A DNA stretch of 64,000 bases from contig NZ_LMEW01000032.1 in assembly GCF_001426525.1 (NCBI RefSeq), positions 63,370-127,369 on the forward strand, written 5' to 3'. The number at the start of each line of letters is the position of its first letter. The stretch's first letter is position 1. Positions 20,147-29,039 of this stretch are shown here, one piece after another. Origin of the DNA: Massilia sp. Root133. GTDB taxonomy: Bacteria; Pseudomonadota; Gammaproteobacteria; Burkholderiales; Burkholderiaceae_D. The notes under the pieces are model-generated. The model saw only the letters and a list, made by a program, of their open reading frames with translations. It did no database searches and had not been told where the DNA came from. The position numbers were made by a program, and so were the translations under genes.

Positions 20147-20147
20147 G

Positions 20148-21437
20148 TCAGGCTCCGGTCGCGGCCAGCGGCAGGGTCAGGACCGCTACCACGCCGCCTT
20201 CGGCCGCCCCGGAAACCGTCAGCGATGCGGCGCCGCCATACAGCAAGGCGAGGCGCTCGTGGATATTGGACAGTCCGAACCCCTGCCCTGCCTGGTCGGT
20301 GAAACCGACGCCGTCGTCGTTCACCAGCAACTGCAGGGCGCCGCCTTCGGTCCGCGCGGCGATCGTCACCGTGCCGGGACGGGTCGCGCGTTCCAGCCCA
20401 TGCTTGACGGCATTCTCGACGAGGGAGATCAGCATGGCTGGGGGCATGGGCACGGCAAGCAGGTCATCGGGCGCATCGATCCGGAAGCGCAGGCGCGGCC
20501 CCATGCGCACGCTCATGAGCGACAGATAGTTGCGTGCCAACGCCAGTTCGCGTCCAAGTGTCGAGGAGACGGCGCGCATGTCGTGCAGCGCGCTCTGCAG
20601 GTAGCCCACCAGGCTGTCGAGCATGCCCTGGGCGCGTTCCGGGTCGGTGCGGATCAGGTATTTCAGGTTGGCCAGCGTATTGAACAGGAAATGCGGCTCC
20701 ACCTGGGCCTGCAGGGCGCTCAGCCGGGCATGCAGGGCCGCCCGCTCGAGTTCTTGCGCGCGCCGGGCCGTCTCCATCGCCAGTCCGCGCTGGCGCAGGC
20801 GTTCGCGCAGCAGGCCCGCCACCGTTTCCACCGCCTGCAACGCCTGGCCGGGCGCAAGGAATAACTGCAGTCCGGGGAGGTGCTCGATACGGATACAGGT
20901 CGTACCGCCTTCATCGCGGCTGATCCGGATGCGGACATGGCTGTGGAGCCGAAGCGGTCGGCGGGAGCCAAGGGCCATCGTTCCGTGGAACGGGTCGTGG
21001 TCGAATGCAGGCGGACCCGCGTAGCCCAGCGCCGTACCGGCACCGACACTGGACAGGACCTCGGCGCACAGATCGAATGTGGTCATGGGGTCGAACGCCG
21101 AGCTTGCTTCGCGGCGGACACGCGCAGCCATCCAGTCGCTGGTCAGCGGCGTGCCGGACGCCCGCAAACCATCGAGATGCTGCCGGGCCAGGCCGATGGC
21201 AGTCGCGCTGCATCCCAGCAACGGCAAAACCAGCGACACCAGCAGCGTGGTGGGCAGGTTCCAGACGTCGAGATGGCGCAGGCTTTCGAAGCGCCATGCA
21301 AGGATCAGCCCGAAGGCCAGGATGACCACCCACGCCAGCATAACGGTCGCACCATGCCGCAGGATCGTTTGCACGATATAGCGCCGTGCCAGCTTGTGGT
21401 CCTGCGGCACGGCCGGCAGGCGGAATGGAACAGTCAT
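20148..21437 (-). CDS. Membrane sensor histidine kinase, LytS/YehU type
   Basis: A 429-residue sensor with start at 21437, chosen because AGGGG precedes it and MTVPFRLP begins the conserved part. Two hydrophobic segments at about 30-50 and 60-80 anchor it. The His_kinase domain of the LytS type shows LSALQAQVEPHFLFNTLANLKYLI with the phosphoryl-accepting His, and the HATPase_c part has SLVENAVKHGLE and NDDGVGF with FGLSNIHERL. It is the cognate kinase of the LytTR regulator downstream. The signal is unknown. Two upstream ATGs in frame would give longer forms. Confidence 0.9.
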   Translation of the reverse strand: MTVPFRLPAVPQDHKLARRYIVQTILRHGATVMLAWVVILAFGLILAWRFESLRHLDVWNLPTTLLVSLVLPLLGCSATAIGLARQHLDGLRASGTPLTSDWMAARVRREASSAFDPMTTFDLCAEVLSSVGAGTALGYAGPPAFDHDPFHGTMALGSRRPLRLHSHVRIRISRDEGGTTCIRIEHLPGLQLFLAPGQALQAVETVAGLLRERLRQRGLAMETARRAQELERAALHARLSALQAQVEPHFLFNTLANLKYLIRTDPERAQGMLDSLVGYLQSALHDMRAVSSTLGRELALARNYLSLMSVRMGPRLRFRIDAPDDLLAVPMPPAMLISLVENAVKHGLERATRPGTVTIAARTEGGALQLLVNDDGVGFTDQAGQGFGLSNIHERLALLYGGAASLTVSGAAEGGVVAVLTLPLAATGA

Positions 21438-21569
21438 GATGGACCCCTGGTAACGTTCGACAAGGATCATTGTATCGGCGCCCTGATGACCCGGCGGACG
21501 CTGCGACGAAGGGGACCGCCCGTGGCATGAATGCGTTTTTTCGGGTTTGAACGGCCGAGGCAACGGCCC

Positions 21570-22832
21570 TCAGGCCGAAAGATAGGGTTCCGCGTCTTCC
21601 GGTTCACCGGCGGTATCGAAGCCGCGGGCCAGCAGCACGCCGTCGAGGCCGACCGTGCCCAGCGCATCGCACAAGTCTTCCAGCTCGGCCTCCAGGTGCG
21701 CGGCCAGGTCGAGCGGCTTGTCGACGGTGGCCAGCGGGGCGCCACCGTCCAGCGGGTACAGGTTGATGCGCAGCACCGGTTCGCCATTGGCCTCCAGCGG
21801 CGCGACGACGGCCTTGATGCGGTCCGGCGGGCGCTGCTGCTCTTCCAGTTTCTGGTTGACCTCGGCCAGGGTGGCGAGCATCGACAACTCGCCCACGCCC
21901 TGCTCCTTGGCGCCGTAGAACAGATCCTGGTACAGGAAATTCAGCTCGACTTCGGCAGGGTGGCGCGACAGGCAGCGCTGCAGCAGCGGCGACACGCTGC
22001 CGGCCCACATGCGATAGCGGGCCATGCGGCCTTCGAAGTACGCATCGGACGCCGCCTCGCCGGACGGCACCTTGTAGAACGGATCGTCGACCGGTTTCAG
22101 CGCGAAGCCGAGCAGGAAGCGCAGTTCCATCGCGTCGTCCTCCGGTTCGTAGTCGCCGCCGATCCATGGCCGCATGCTGGCCTCGATGGCCGGCGTGGCG
22201 ACGAGCTTGCGCGAGCGCATCGCCTGCGCGGCTTCGCGCAGCATCTCCTGCAGGTGGCTGTAGCGGATGCGGTCGACGGCGTCCAGGTCGTACAGGTGGC
22301 GCACGAGCACGATGCGCGTGGCGGCGCTGGCGAGGCCGGATTGCCGGAAACTGTCCATCAGGGCGTCGAAATCGGCGTCGTCGCGGAACACGTCTTCCTG
22401 CACGAGGCCGCCCGTGCTGTGCACGAACAGCGGGATCATGAAGGCGTCGATTTCGAGTTCCATCTCGTCGTCGCCGCGCACGTGGTACGTGGCGGCCTCT
22501 TCTTCCACGCGCTCGCGCAGCAGGCGGCAGCAATCGGGATCCGTGTACTTCGCCACTTCGATGGCGCCGTACAGCACGTCGTCGTGTTTGCGGCGCAGCA
22601 TGCGGCGCACGAGCACGGTCAGTTCTTCCTGGCGCGCGGTGAGCGCGGCCGCGTCGGGGCCTTCGCGCTCGGTGATCTCGAGCGCCAGGTCGACGAGGCT
22701 CTGGGCCAGCTCGTCGGGATCCGCTTCCACCGGCTTGGCCGTCTTGGCCGGCTTGGCCGGCTTGGCCGGCGTCGCCGACCTTCGGTTGGGCTGGGCCGAC
22801 GGGCCCTTGGCCGGGCGCTTGTTGTTGGGCAT
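21570..22832 (-). CDS. DUF2863 family protein
   Basis: A 420-residue cytosolic protein of a family found mainly in Burkholderiales, function unknown. After an alanine, lysine and proline-rich tail comes an alpha-helical domain (LRRKHDDVLYGAIEVAKYTDPDCCRLL) and a C-terminal domain (LRINLYPLDGGAPLATVDKPLDLAAHLEAELEDLCDALG). The N-terminal tail carries a short repeat (KPAKPAKPAKTAKP), encoded by tandem nine-base units near 22735-22775. The ATG at 22832 is preferred over one five codons upstream. Confidence 0.88.
   Translation of the reverse strand: MPNNKRPAKGPSAQPNRRSATPAKPAKPAKTAKPVEADPDELAQSLVDLALEITEREGPDAAALTARQEELTVLVRRMLRRKHDDVLYGAIEVAKYTDPDCCRLLRERVEEEAATYHVRGDDEMELEIDAFMIPLFVHSTGGLVQEDVFRDDADFDALMDSFRQSGLASAATRIVLVRHLYDLDAVDRIRYSHLQEMLREAAQAMRSRKLVATPAIEASMRPWIGGDYEPEDDAMELRFLLGFALKPVDDPFYKVPSGEAASDAYFEGRMARYRMWAGSVSPLLQRCLSRHPAEVELNFLYQDLFYGAKEQGVGELSMLATLAEVNQKLEEQQRPPDRIKAVVAPLEANGEPVLRINLYPLDGGAPLATVDKPLDLAAHLEAELEDLCDALGTVGLDGVLLARGFDTAGEPEDAEPYLSA
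22735..22772. repeat. Nine-base tandem repeat coding for (KPA)n tail
   Basis: Units of GGCTTGGCC type recur four times with small changes inside the start of the DUF2863 gene and encode KPAKPAKPAKTAKP. Such repeats can change in number by slippage without breaking the frame. Confidence 0.6.
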
Positions 22833-22898
22833 GGCTGACTTCATCAAAGTTTACGAGCCACCATGGTAACAAATCGGTCGCGCGGGGCGAAGAACGCG

Positions 22899-23624
22899 TC
22901 AGCGTGCGGGGCGCGCGTCGAGGTGGGTCGTGAAGAATTCCGGACGCAGCTTGCGGGTGATTTCCAGCACCGGCATCACGTGGTCGAGGTGTTCGCGCAT
23001 GGCGGCCACCGCGCGGGCAGGGTCGCGCGCCTCGATCGCGTCGACGACGGACCGGTGCTCTTCCAGCACCCCGGCCATGCGGCCTTCCAGCGGCAGGGTG
23101 AGCTGGCGGTAGCGGTCCATCTGCGTCTTGGCCTGCTGGATGATCGGCCACACGCCCGGATAGCCGGACAGCTCGGCCAGCAGTGCGTGGAAGCGCTCGT
23201 CCGTGCGGTGGAACGTGCCGAAGTCGTTCGCGGTGATGGCAGCCTCCTGCTCGGCCAGGATCGCGCGCAGGCGTGCCACGTCGTCCGGTCCCACGCGCTC
23301 GGCCGCCTTTTCGATGATCGCCGTCTCCAGCGCGTGGCGCACGAGGTTGGCCTCGTCCAGCGCGTCGAGCGGGATGCGGGACACGAACGTGCCCGAACGC
23401 GGCACGATCTCGATCAGGCCCTCGTCCGCGAGGCGCTGCACGGCCTCGTGCACGGGCGTGCGGCTCGTGCCGAACTCCTCGGCGATGTCGCGCTCGACGA
23501 CGCGGGTGCCGGGCAGCATGTCCATTTCGACGATACGCCGGCGCAGGCACAGGTAGACGCGGCGCGACGCGGACAGGCCGTTCTCCGCCTCGGTCACGGG
23601 ATTGGGTGGGGCCTGGTGGTTCAT
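22899..23624 (-). CDS. GntR/FCD-family regulator of the galacturonate operon
   Basis: A 241-residue regulator. The GntR winged helix occupies residues 18-85 (LRRRIVEMDMLPGTRVVERDIAEEFGTSRTPVHEAVQRLADEGLIEIVPRSGTFV) and the FCD ligand-binding domain about 95-225, with the metal-binding pattern D/H...H (RTDERFHALL, EEHRSVVDAI, REHLDHV). Its ATG overlaps the kdgK stop (ATGA), so it is the last gene of the uronate operon and probably controls it in response to a uronate or its breakdown product. The paired palindromes at 30461 and 30484 are candidate operators. Confidence 0.88.
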   Translation of the reverse strand: MNHQAPPNPVTEAENGLSASRRVYLCLRRRIVEMDMLPGTRVVERDIAEEFGTSRTPVHEAVQRLADEGLIEIVPRSGTFVSRIPLDALDEANLVRHALETAIIEKAAERVGPDDVARLRAILAEQEAAITANDFGTFHRTDERFHALLAELSGYPGVWPIIQQAKTQMDRYRQLTLPLEGRMAGVLEEHRSVVDAIEARDPARAVAAMREHLDHVMPVLEITRKLRPEFFTTHLDARPAR

Positions 23625-24568
23625 GGTCGGAAGTGTAGCGAATTCGGCATCGCGTCGCGCGGGATGATCGCGCCGCGGTGACGGATCACCGTGCAGGCCA
23701 GCCGGTGCCCGGCGCGCGCGGCGTCTTCCGGCCCCTTGCCCGACAGGCGCGCGGCCATGTAGGCGGCGCCGAACGAATCGCCGGCGGCCGTCGTGTCGAT
23801 CACGTCGCTCACGGGCTCCGGCGCCACCTCGTGCACCGTGCCGTCGTGCCAGACGACCGCCGGATCGCCGCCGCGCTTGACGACGATCTCGCCCACGCCC
23901 AGCGTGCGCGTGCGTTCGATCGCGCCGGACGCGTCGCCCGGACCATGCAGCGCGACCTCGTCGTCCAGCGTGAGCAGCGCGATGTCGGCATGGGCCAGCA
24001 CGCGGCCGTAGACGTCGCGCGCCGCGTCCGCGCTCTCCCACAGGCGCGGCCGGTAGTTGTTGTCGAAGACGACCTTGCCGCCCGCCGCGCGGCACCGCGC
24101 CAGCGTCGCGATCAGCACGTCGCGGTCGCCCGGGGACAGGATCGCGAGGCTGATGCCGGACAGGTACACCATGCGCGCCTCGGCCAGTTGCGCGAGTACC
24201 CGGTCGGCGTCCGGCGCCGCCATCCAGTGGCGCGCGGCGGAATCCTTGCGCCAGTAGTGGAAGCGGCGCTCGCCATCCGGGTCGGTCTCGATCATGTAGA
24301 TGCCGGGCAGCCGGTCGGCCAGGCGCAGCACGCTGGCGGTGGCGATGCCTTCGCGCTGCCACGCGGCCAGCATCTCGGCGGACATGCCGTCCTGGCCCAG
24401 GCCCGTCACGTAGGCCACGTCGGCGACGGCCGGGTCGAGCAGGCGGGCCATGTACACGGCCGTGTTCAGCGTGTCGCCGCCGAAGCGGTAGTCGAGCGTG
24501 CCCTGTTCGCCGTGCTTCTGCAGTTCGATCATGCATTCGCCGATCGCGTAGACGGTGTGTGCTGCCAT
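23621..24568 (-). CDS. kdgK: 2-keto-3-deoxygluconate kinase (PfkB family)
   Basis: A 315-residue PfkB-family sugar kinase that should phosphorylate 2-keto-3-deoxygluconate to KDPG with ATP in the cytosol. Visible features: AIGECMIELQ at the N-terminus, the GGDTLNTAVYMARL substrate motif, YLSGISLAILSP, FDNNYRPRLW and the C-terminal signature DTTAAGDSFGAAY, where Asp of GDSF is the catalytic base. The assignment to KDG is strengthened by uxaC, uxaA and uxaB upstream, whose product is KDG. AAGGA precedes the ATG. The KDPG aldolase gene is not in the window. Confidence 0.93.
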   Translation of the reverse strand: MAAHTVYAIGECMIELQKHGEQGTLDYRFGGDTLNTAVYMARLLDPAVADVAYVTGLGQDGMSAEMLAAWQREGIATASVLRLADRLPGIYMIETDPDGERRFHYWRKDSAARHWMAAPDADRVLAQLAEARMVYLSGISLAILSPGDRDVLIATLARCRAAGGKVVFDNNYRPRLWESADAARDVYGRVLAHADIALLTLDDEVALHGPGDASGAIERTRTLGVGEIVVKRGGDPAVVWHDGTVHEVAPEPVSDVIDTTAAGDSFGAAYMAARLSGKGPEDAARAGHRLACTVIRHRGAIIPRDAMPNSLHFRP

Positions 24569-24600
24569 CGTGGGTCCTTGTGTTGAGTGTCGGCGAGAGT

Positions 24601-25896
24601 TTACCGGATGCCGGCGACGGCCGGGGCATCTGTTTTGCGGGGCGTGCGCGGACCGCCGTCACGGACCAGGGTCCAGACGACGACCGCCGCCAGCACGTCG
24701 AACACGGCCAGCACGACGAACAGCGGGCTGTAGCCCACGTGCGTGACCACCACGCCGAACACCAGCGTGAACAGGGTCGCGCCCAGGTAGCCGGACATGC
24801 CGGCCAGCCCGGTGGCGGTCGCCACTTCGTTCTTGCCGAAGACGTCGGACGTGATCGCGTACAGCGCGCCTGACAGCGTCTGGTGCGCGAAGCCGCCGAT
24901 ACACAGCAGGAAGATCGCGGTGTACGGGCTGGCCACGAGGCCGATGCAGCCCGGGGCGATCATGCACAGCGCGCCGAACGCGACGACCCATTTGCGTGAC
25001 GCGAACAGGGAGACATTGAAATGCCGGTGCACGAACGGCGACAGATAGCCGCCCAGCACGCAGCCGATGTCCGCGGCGAGGAACGGCAGCCACGCGAACA
25101 CCGCGATCTCCTTCAGGTCCATGTGGCGCTCCGTCGCCATGTACAGCGGGATCCACGCGTTGAACGTCTGCCACGCCGGCTCGGACAGGAAGCGCGGGAT
25201 CGCGATCGACCAGAAGTTCCGGTTCCTGACGATCTCGCGCCACGACGCCCTCGCCGCGCTGTCCTGGTGCTTTGCCTCCTGGCCCGACAGGATGTGGTCG
25301 CGCTCCGTATCGGACAGCAGTTTCTGGTCGCGCGGGTGCTTGTAGAACACGACCCACAGCAGGGTCCACGCGATGCCCAGCCCGCCCACGATGACGAACG
25401 CCGACTTCCAGCCCGCGTGCAGGATCGCCCACACGACGAGCGGCGGCGCGCACAGGGCGCCGATCGACGAGCCGATGTTGAACCAGCCGATGGCGACCGA
25501 CCGTTCCTTCGCCGGGAACCACTCCGTCGTCGCCTTGACGCCGGCCGGGATGCCCGCCGCCTCCGTCAGCCCGAGCAGGCCGCGGAAGAACGCCATGCTC
25601 TGCCAGCCCGAGGCCAGCGCGGCGCAGGCGCAGGCCAGCGACCAGGCGAACGCGAACACGGCGAAGCCGATCTTGGTGCCGATCGCGTCCAGCACGAAGC
25701 CGGCCACGGGCTGCATGACGGCGTAGCAGACCTGCCACGCGACGACGATGTACGAATACTGCTTCGTGTCGATATGCAGTTCCGCCATCATCGTCGGCGC
25801 CGCGACCGACAGCGTGTTGCGCGCAAGGTAGTTGACGATCAGGCCCAGCGTGACCAGCCCTACCATCCACCAGCGCATGCCCCTCATTTTGCTCAT
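24601..25896 (-). CDS. exuT: Hexuronate transporter, MFS anion:cation symporter family (ExuT-like)
   Basis: A 431-residue inner-membrane protein with twelve hydrophobic segments. Typical of the ACS family: NYLARNTLSVAAP in helix 1, WQVCYAVMQPVAGFVLDAIGTK, RGLLGLTEAAGIPAGVKATTEWFPAKERSVAIGWFNIGSSIGA, and a central loop before helix 7. Position between uxaB and kdgK indicates uptake of D-galacturonate or glucuronate by proton symport. GGAGGAG lies before the ATG. The gap of 96 bases to uxaB is filled by no gene. Confidence 0.9.
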   Translation of the reverse strand: MSKMRGMRWWMVGLVTLGLIVNYLARNTLSVAAPTMMAELHIDTKQYSYIVVAWQVCYAVMQPVAGFVLDAIGTKIGFAVFAFAWSLACACAALASGWQSMAFFRGLLGLTEAAGIPAGVKATTEWFPAKERSVAIGWFNIGSSIGALCAPPLVVWAILHAGWKSAFVIVGGLGIAWTLLWVVFYKHPRDQKLLSDTERDHILSGQEAKHQDSAARASWREIVRNRNFWSIAIPRFLSEPAWQTFNAWIPLYMATERHMDLKEIAVFAWLPFLAADIGCVLGGYLSPFVHRHFNVSLFASRKWVVAFGALCMIAPGCIGLVASPYTAIFLLCIGGFAHQTLSGALYAITSDVFGKNEVATATGLAGMSGYLGATLFTLVFGVVVTHVGYSPLFVVLAVFDVLAAVVVWTLVRDGGPRTPRKTDAPAVAGIR

Positions 25897-25992
25897 GTTG
25901 TCTCCTCCGGCGCCGTTTTTTGGGCGCGCAAGATCCCGGACCGCTCGGCGCGGAGGCGCCGGCGGTCTCTCTCGATCGGTTGTCGTCGTGTT

Positions 25993-27420
25993 TTAAGCCA
26001 GCAGTGCGCGGATGCCCTGCTGTTCGATGGCGCGCAGGTTCGCGGCCAGTTGCGCGCCCAGTCCCGGCACGGCGTTCAGGTCCCTGCCCCACAGCGAGGC
26101 GTGGCCGAGCCAGCCGTGCGCCAGGTCGTCCAGCGTCCATTCACCGCTGCCGACCTTGTCCCAGCCGGCCTTGAACCACGCCAGCGTGACCGGATCGTCC
26201 GCGAGGTCGATGATGCCGCCGCGGTACAGCACCATCGTCGCGGCCATGGCGAGCACGAGGCGGCGCGGCAGGCGGCCGTCGTGCAGTTCGGCGTAGCGCA
26301 GCAGTTGCGGCAGCACGCGCGCGGCGAACTTGCTCCAGCTGTTCAGCGCGATCGCCGCGAGCCGGTGGTGGATGGCCGGATTGCGGAAGCGGCGCAGCAC
26401 GTCGGCGGCGAACGCTTCCAGTTGCGCGCGGTCCATCTCCAGCGCCGGGATGATCTCGTCGTCGATGGCCGCACGCAGGAACGCGCCCACCTGGGCGTCG
26501 TCGACGGCCGGACCGACCGCTTCCAGGCCCGCCAGCAGCGCGACCGGCACGAGGGTCGTGTGGCCGCCGTTCAGGATGCCGACCTTGCGCTTCTTGTACG
26601 GCGTGATGTCGTCGACGAGTTTCACGTTGAGGTCCGCGCCCGCCAGCTTCAGCTCTTCCCCGACCGATGGCGGGCCCTGGATCACGAACAGGTAGTAGTA
26701 CTCGGCCGCCACGAGGAACGGGTCCGCGTAGCCCAGTTCCTGCTCGACCTGCGCGGCGTCCGCGGCCGGGTAGCCGGTGACGATGCGGTCGACGAGCGTG
26801 TTGCAGAACGTGCAGGCGTCGCCGATCCACGCGGCGAAGCCGGCCGGCAGGTCCCACAGGCGCGCGTAGTGCAGCACGGCGTTCTTCAGCGCTTCGCCGT
26901 TCTTGTCGATCAGTTCGCAGGGCAGCAGGACGAGGCCCTTGTCCTGGGCGCCGCCGAACGCCTGGTAGCGGGCGAACAGCAGTTGCGTGAGCTTGGCGGG
27001 GAACGTCACCGGCGGCGCGTCGGCCTGGCCATCGGTGTCGTTGACGACGATGCCCGCCTCCGTCGTGTTGGAGACGATGAAGCGCAGGTCGGGGTTCGAC
27101 GCCTGGGCCAGGTAGTCGGCGTACATCGTGGCCGGATCGATCTCGCGCTGCACGCATTCGACCTTGCGGTACTGCTTGACCGGCAGCCCGGCCTCGTCCA
27201 GGCCGCGCACGAGCACGGTGAACAGGCCGTCCTGCACGTCCAGCAGCGGGGCCGAGCTACCGCCGCGCGGGCGCACGACGACGACGCCGGCGTTCAGGCC
27301 CGTGCGCTCGTTGAGCAGGTCGATTTGCCAGTCGAAGAAACCGCGCATGAAATTCCCCTGCCCGAACTGCAGGATCTTGACCGGCAGTGCGAACGGAGTG
27401 GTACGACGAAGTTGAGTCAT
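25993..27420 (-). CDS. uxaB: Tagaturonate reductase (altronate oxidoreductase)
   Basis: A 475-residue NAD-dependent polyol dehydrogenase-family enzyme that reduces D-tagaturonate to D-altronate. It starts with the nucleotide-binding stretch ILQFGQGNFMRGFFDWQID; VVVVRPRGG, SNTTEAGIV, LLPCELIDKNGEALKN and the catalytic region KKRKVGILNGGHTTLVPVALLAG (Lys and His of the family) follow. UxaB is preferred over fructuronate reductase (UxuB) because the partner dehydratase is of the altronate type. It begins 10 bases after uxaA ends. Confidence 0.92.
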   Translation of the reverse strand: MTQLRRTTPFALPVKILQFGQGNFMRGFFDWQIDLLNERTGLNAGVVVVRPRGGSSAPLLDVQDGLFTVLVRGLDEAGLPVKQYRKVECVQREIDPATMYADYLAQASNPDLRFIVSNTTEAGIVVNDTDGQADAPPVTFPAKLTQLLFARYQAFGGAQDKGLVLLPCELIDKNGEALKNAVLHYARLWDLPAGFAAWIGDACTFCNTLVDRIVTGYPAADAAQVEQELGYADPFLVAAEYYYLFVIQGPPSVGEELKLAGADLNVKLVDDITPYKKRKVGILNGGHTTLVPVALLAGLEAVGPAVDDAQVGAFLRAAIDDEIIPALEMDRAQLEAFAADVLRRFRNPAIHHRLAAIALNSWSKFAARVLPQLLRYAELHDGRLPRRLVLAMAATMVLYRGGIIDLADDPVTLAWFKAGWDKVGSGEWTLDDLAHGWLGHASLWGRDLNAVPGLGAQLAANLRAIEQQGIRALLA

Positions 27421-27430
27421 GGGTCTGCCC

Positions 27431-29029
27431 TTACAGCGAAATATCGCGTTTCCAGAAAATGAAGTCGTATTGCTGCAGCCGGTCGGCCTTGCACTTGTAT
27501 TGCCCGCCCGCCGTCGCGACGACCATGTCGAACAGGCCTTTCGCCACGTCGGGCAGCGGCTTGCCTTCGATGATCGGGCCGCAGTCGTAGTCGATCAGGT
27601 CGGACAGTTTGGCGGCCACGCGGCTGTTGCTGGAGATTTTCAGCACGGGCACGATCGGATTGCCGGTCGGGGTGCCGAGGCCCGTCGAGAACAGCACGAC
27701 GTTCGCGCCGGACGCCACGATGCCGGTGACGGATTCGACGTCGCCGCCCGGGGTGCACAGCAGTGCCAGGCCTTGCTTGTCCGTCTGCTCGCCGTAGTCC
27801 AGCACGGAGACGATCGGCGACGTGCCGCCCTTCTTCGCGGCGCCGGCCGATTTCATCGCATCGGTGATCAGGCCGTCGCGGATATTGCCGGGGCTCGGGT
27901 TGTCGGCGAAGTGCGTGCCGACGGCCAGCGCGCGCTGTTCGAAGTCGCGCATCATGCCGAGGAAGCGGCGCTTGTCGTCGTCTTCCACGCAGCGTTCGAT
28001 CAGCGACGACTCGACGCCGCACAGTTCCGGGAATTCCGCGAGGATCGACGAACCGCCGACGGCGACGACCATGTCTGATACATAGCCCATTGCCGGGTTG
28101 GCGGAGATGCCGGAAAAGCCGTCCGAGCCGCCGCATTTGACGCCGATCTTCAGGTGCGACAGCGGCATCGGCCGGCGCTGCACCTTGTTCGCGTCCTTCA
28201 GGTGCGTCAGGGTGTCCTGCAGCACCGCCTTCATCATCTTTTCTTCGCTGTCCCATTGCTGCTGTTCGTAGATCAGCACGGGCTTGGCGAAGTCGGGGTT
28301 CTGCTTCGCGAGGGCATCCTTGAACATGCCGATCTGCGCGTTCTGGCAGCCCAGCGAGAATACGGTGATGCCGGCCACGTTCGGGTGGTCGGCATACGCG
28401 GCGAGGATCTTGCACAGCGAACGCGCGTCCGCGCGCGTGCCGCCGCAGCCGCCGTTGTGCGTGATGATGCGCACGCCGTCCACGTTCGGGAATGGGCGCA
28501 CGACGGGTTTCGGCGCTTCCATGTCCTCGCCCAGCAGCTGGAAGGTGAGCGAGGCAAGATCATTGGTCGCATAGCCCAGCGGGCCCTCCAGCGCATTGCG
28601 CAGGTGTTCCACGTTGCGGTTCTCGCAGAACACGAGCGGGAAGATCAGCCAGTAGTTGGCGGTGCCCACGCGGCCATCCGCGCGCACGACGCCGTCGAAC
28701 GTGGCGTCCTTCACGTCGGCGACGTCCGGAGGCGTCCACGTATACGGCTTCGATTCCCCGATCTCGACCTCGGACGCGTAATGCGCGAGGTTGTCCGTCG
28801 TGACGGCCTCCCCTTTGCGGATCGGCTGCGTGGCCTTGCCGACGACGACGCCGTACATGGTCAGCAGCTCGCCCTCGGCGAAGGCGCGGCGCGCCAGCTT
28901 GTGCTTGGTCTTGATCTTTGTTGCGACGAGGATGTTCTCCCCGTTCCACGTCACGACATCACCCGGCGCCAGGTCGGTCAGGGCGACCAGCATGCTGTCG
29001 TCCGGGTGAATGCAGATTACTTTTTGCAT
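27431..29029 (-). CDS. uxaA: Altronate dehydratase
   Basis: A 532-residue enzyme converting D-altronate to 2-keto-3-deoxygluconate. The N-terminal SAF domain (residues 1-95, MQKVICIHPDDSMLVALTDL, YGVVVGKATQPIRKGEAV) is joined to the large C-terminal domain with GYVRADGRVGTANYW-like start, THNGGCGG, GCQNAQIG, GVKCGGSDGFSGISANPAMG and the conserved cysteine in LCTPGGDVES. Full length for the family. The ATG at 29029 lies 10 bases after the uxaC stop; an upstream in-frame extension is out of homology. Confidence 0.95.
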   Translation of the reverse strand: MQKVICIHPDDSMLVALTDLAPGDVVTWNGENILVATKIKTKHKLARRAFAEGELLTMYGVVVGKATQPIRKGEAVTTDNLAHYASEVEIGESKPYTWTPPDVADVKDATFDGVVRADGRVGTANYWLIFPLVFCENRNVEHLRNALEGPLGYATNDLASLTFQLLGEDMEAPKPVVRPFPNVDGVRIITHNGGCGGTRADARSLCKILAAYADHPNVAGITVFSLGCQNAQIGMFKDALAKQNPDFAKPVLIYEQQQWDSEEKMMKAVLQDTLTHLKDANKVQRRPMPLSHLKIGVKCGGSDGFSGISANPAMGYVSDMVVAVGGSSILAEFPELCGVESSLIERCVEDDDKRRFLGMMRDFEQRALAVGTHFADNPSPGNIRDGLITDAMKSAGAAKKGGTSPIVSVLDYGEQTDKQGLALLCTPGGDVESVTGIVASGANVVLFSTGLGTPTGNPIVPVLKISSNSRVAAKLSDLIDYDCGPIIEGKPLPDVAKGLFDMVVATAGGQYKCKADRLQQYDFIFWKRDISL

Positions 29030-29039
29030 GGTTGCCCAA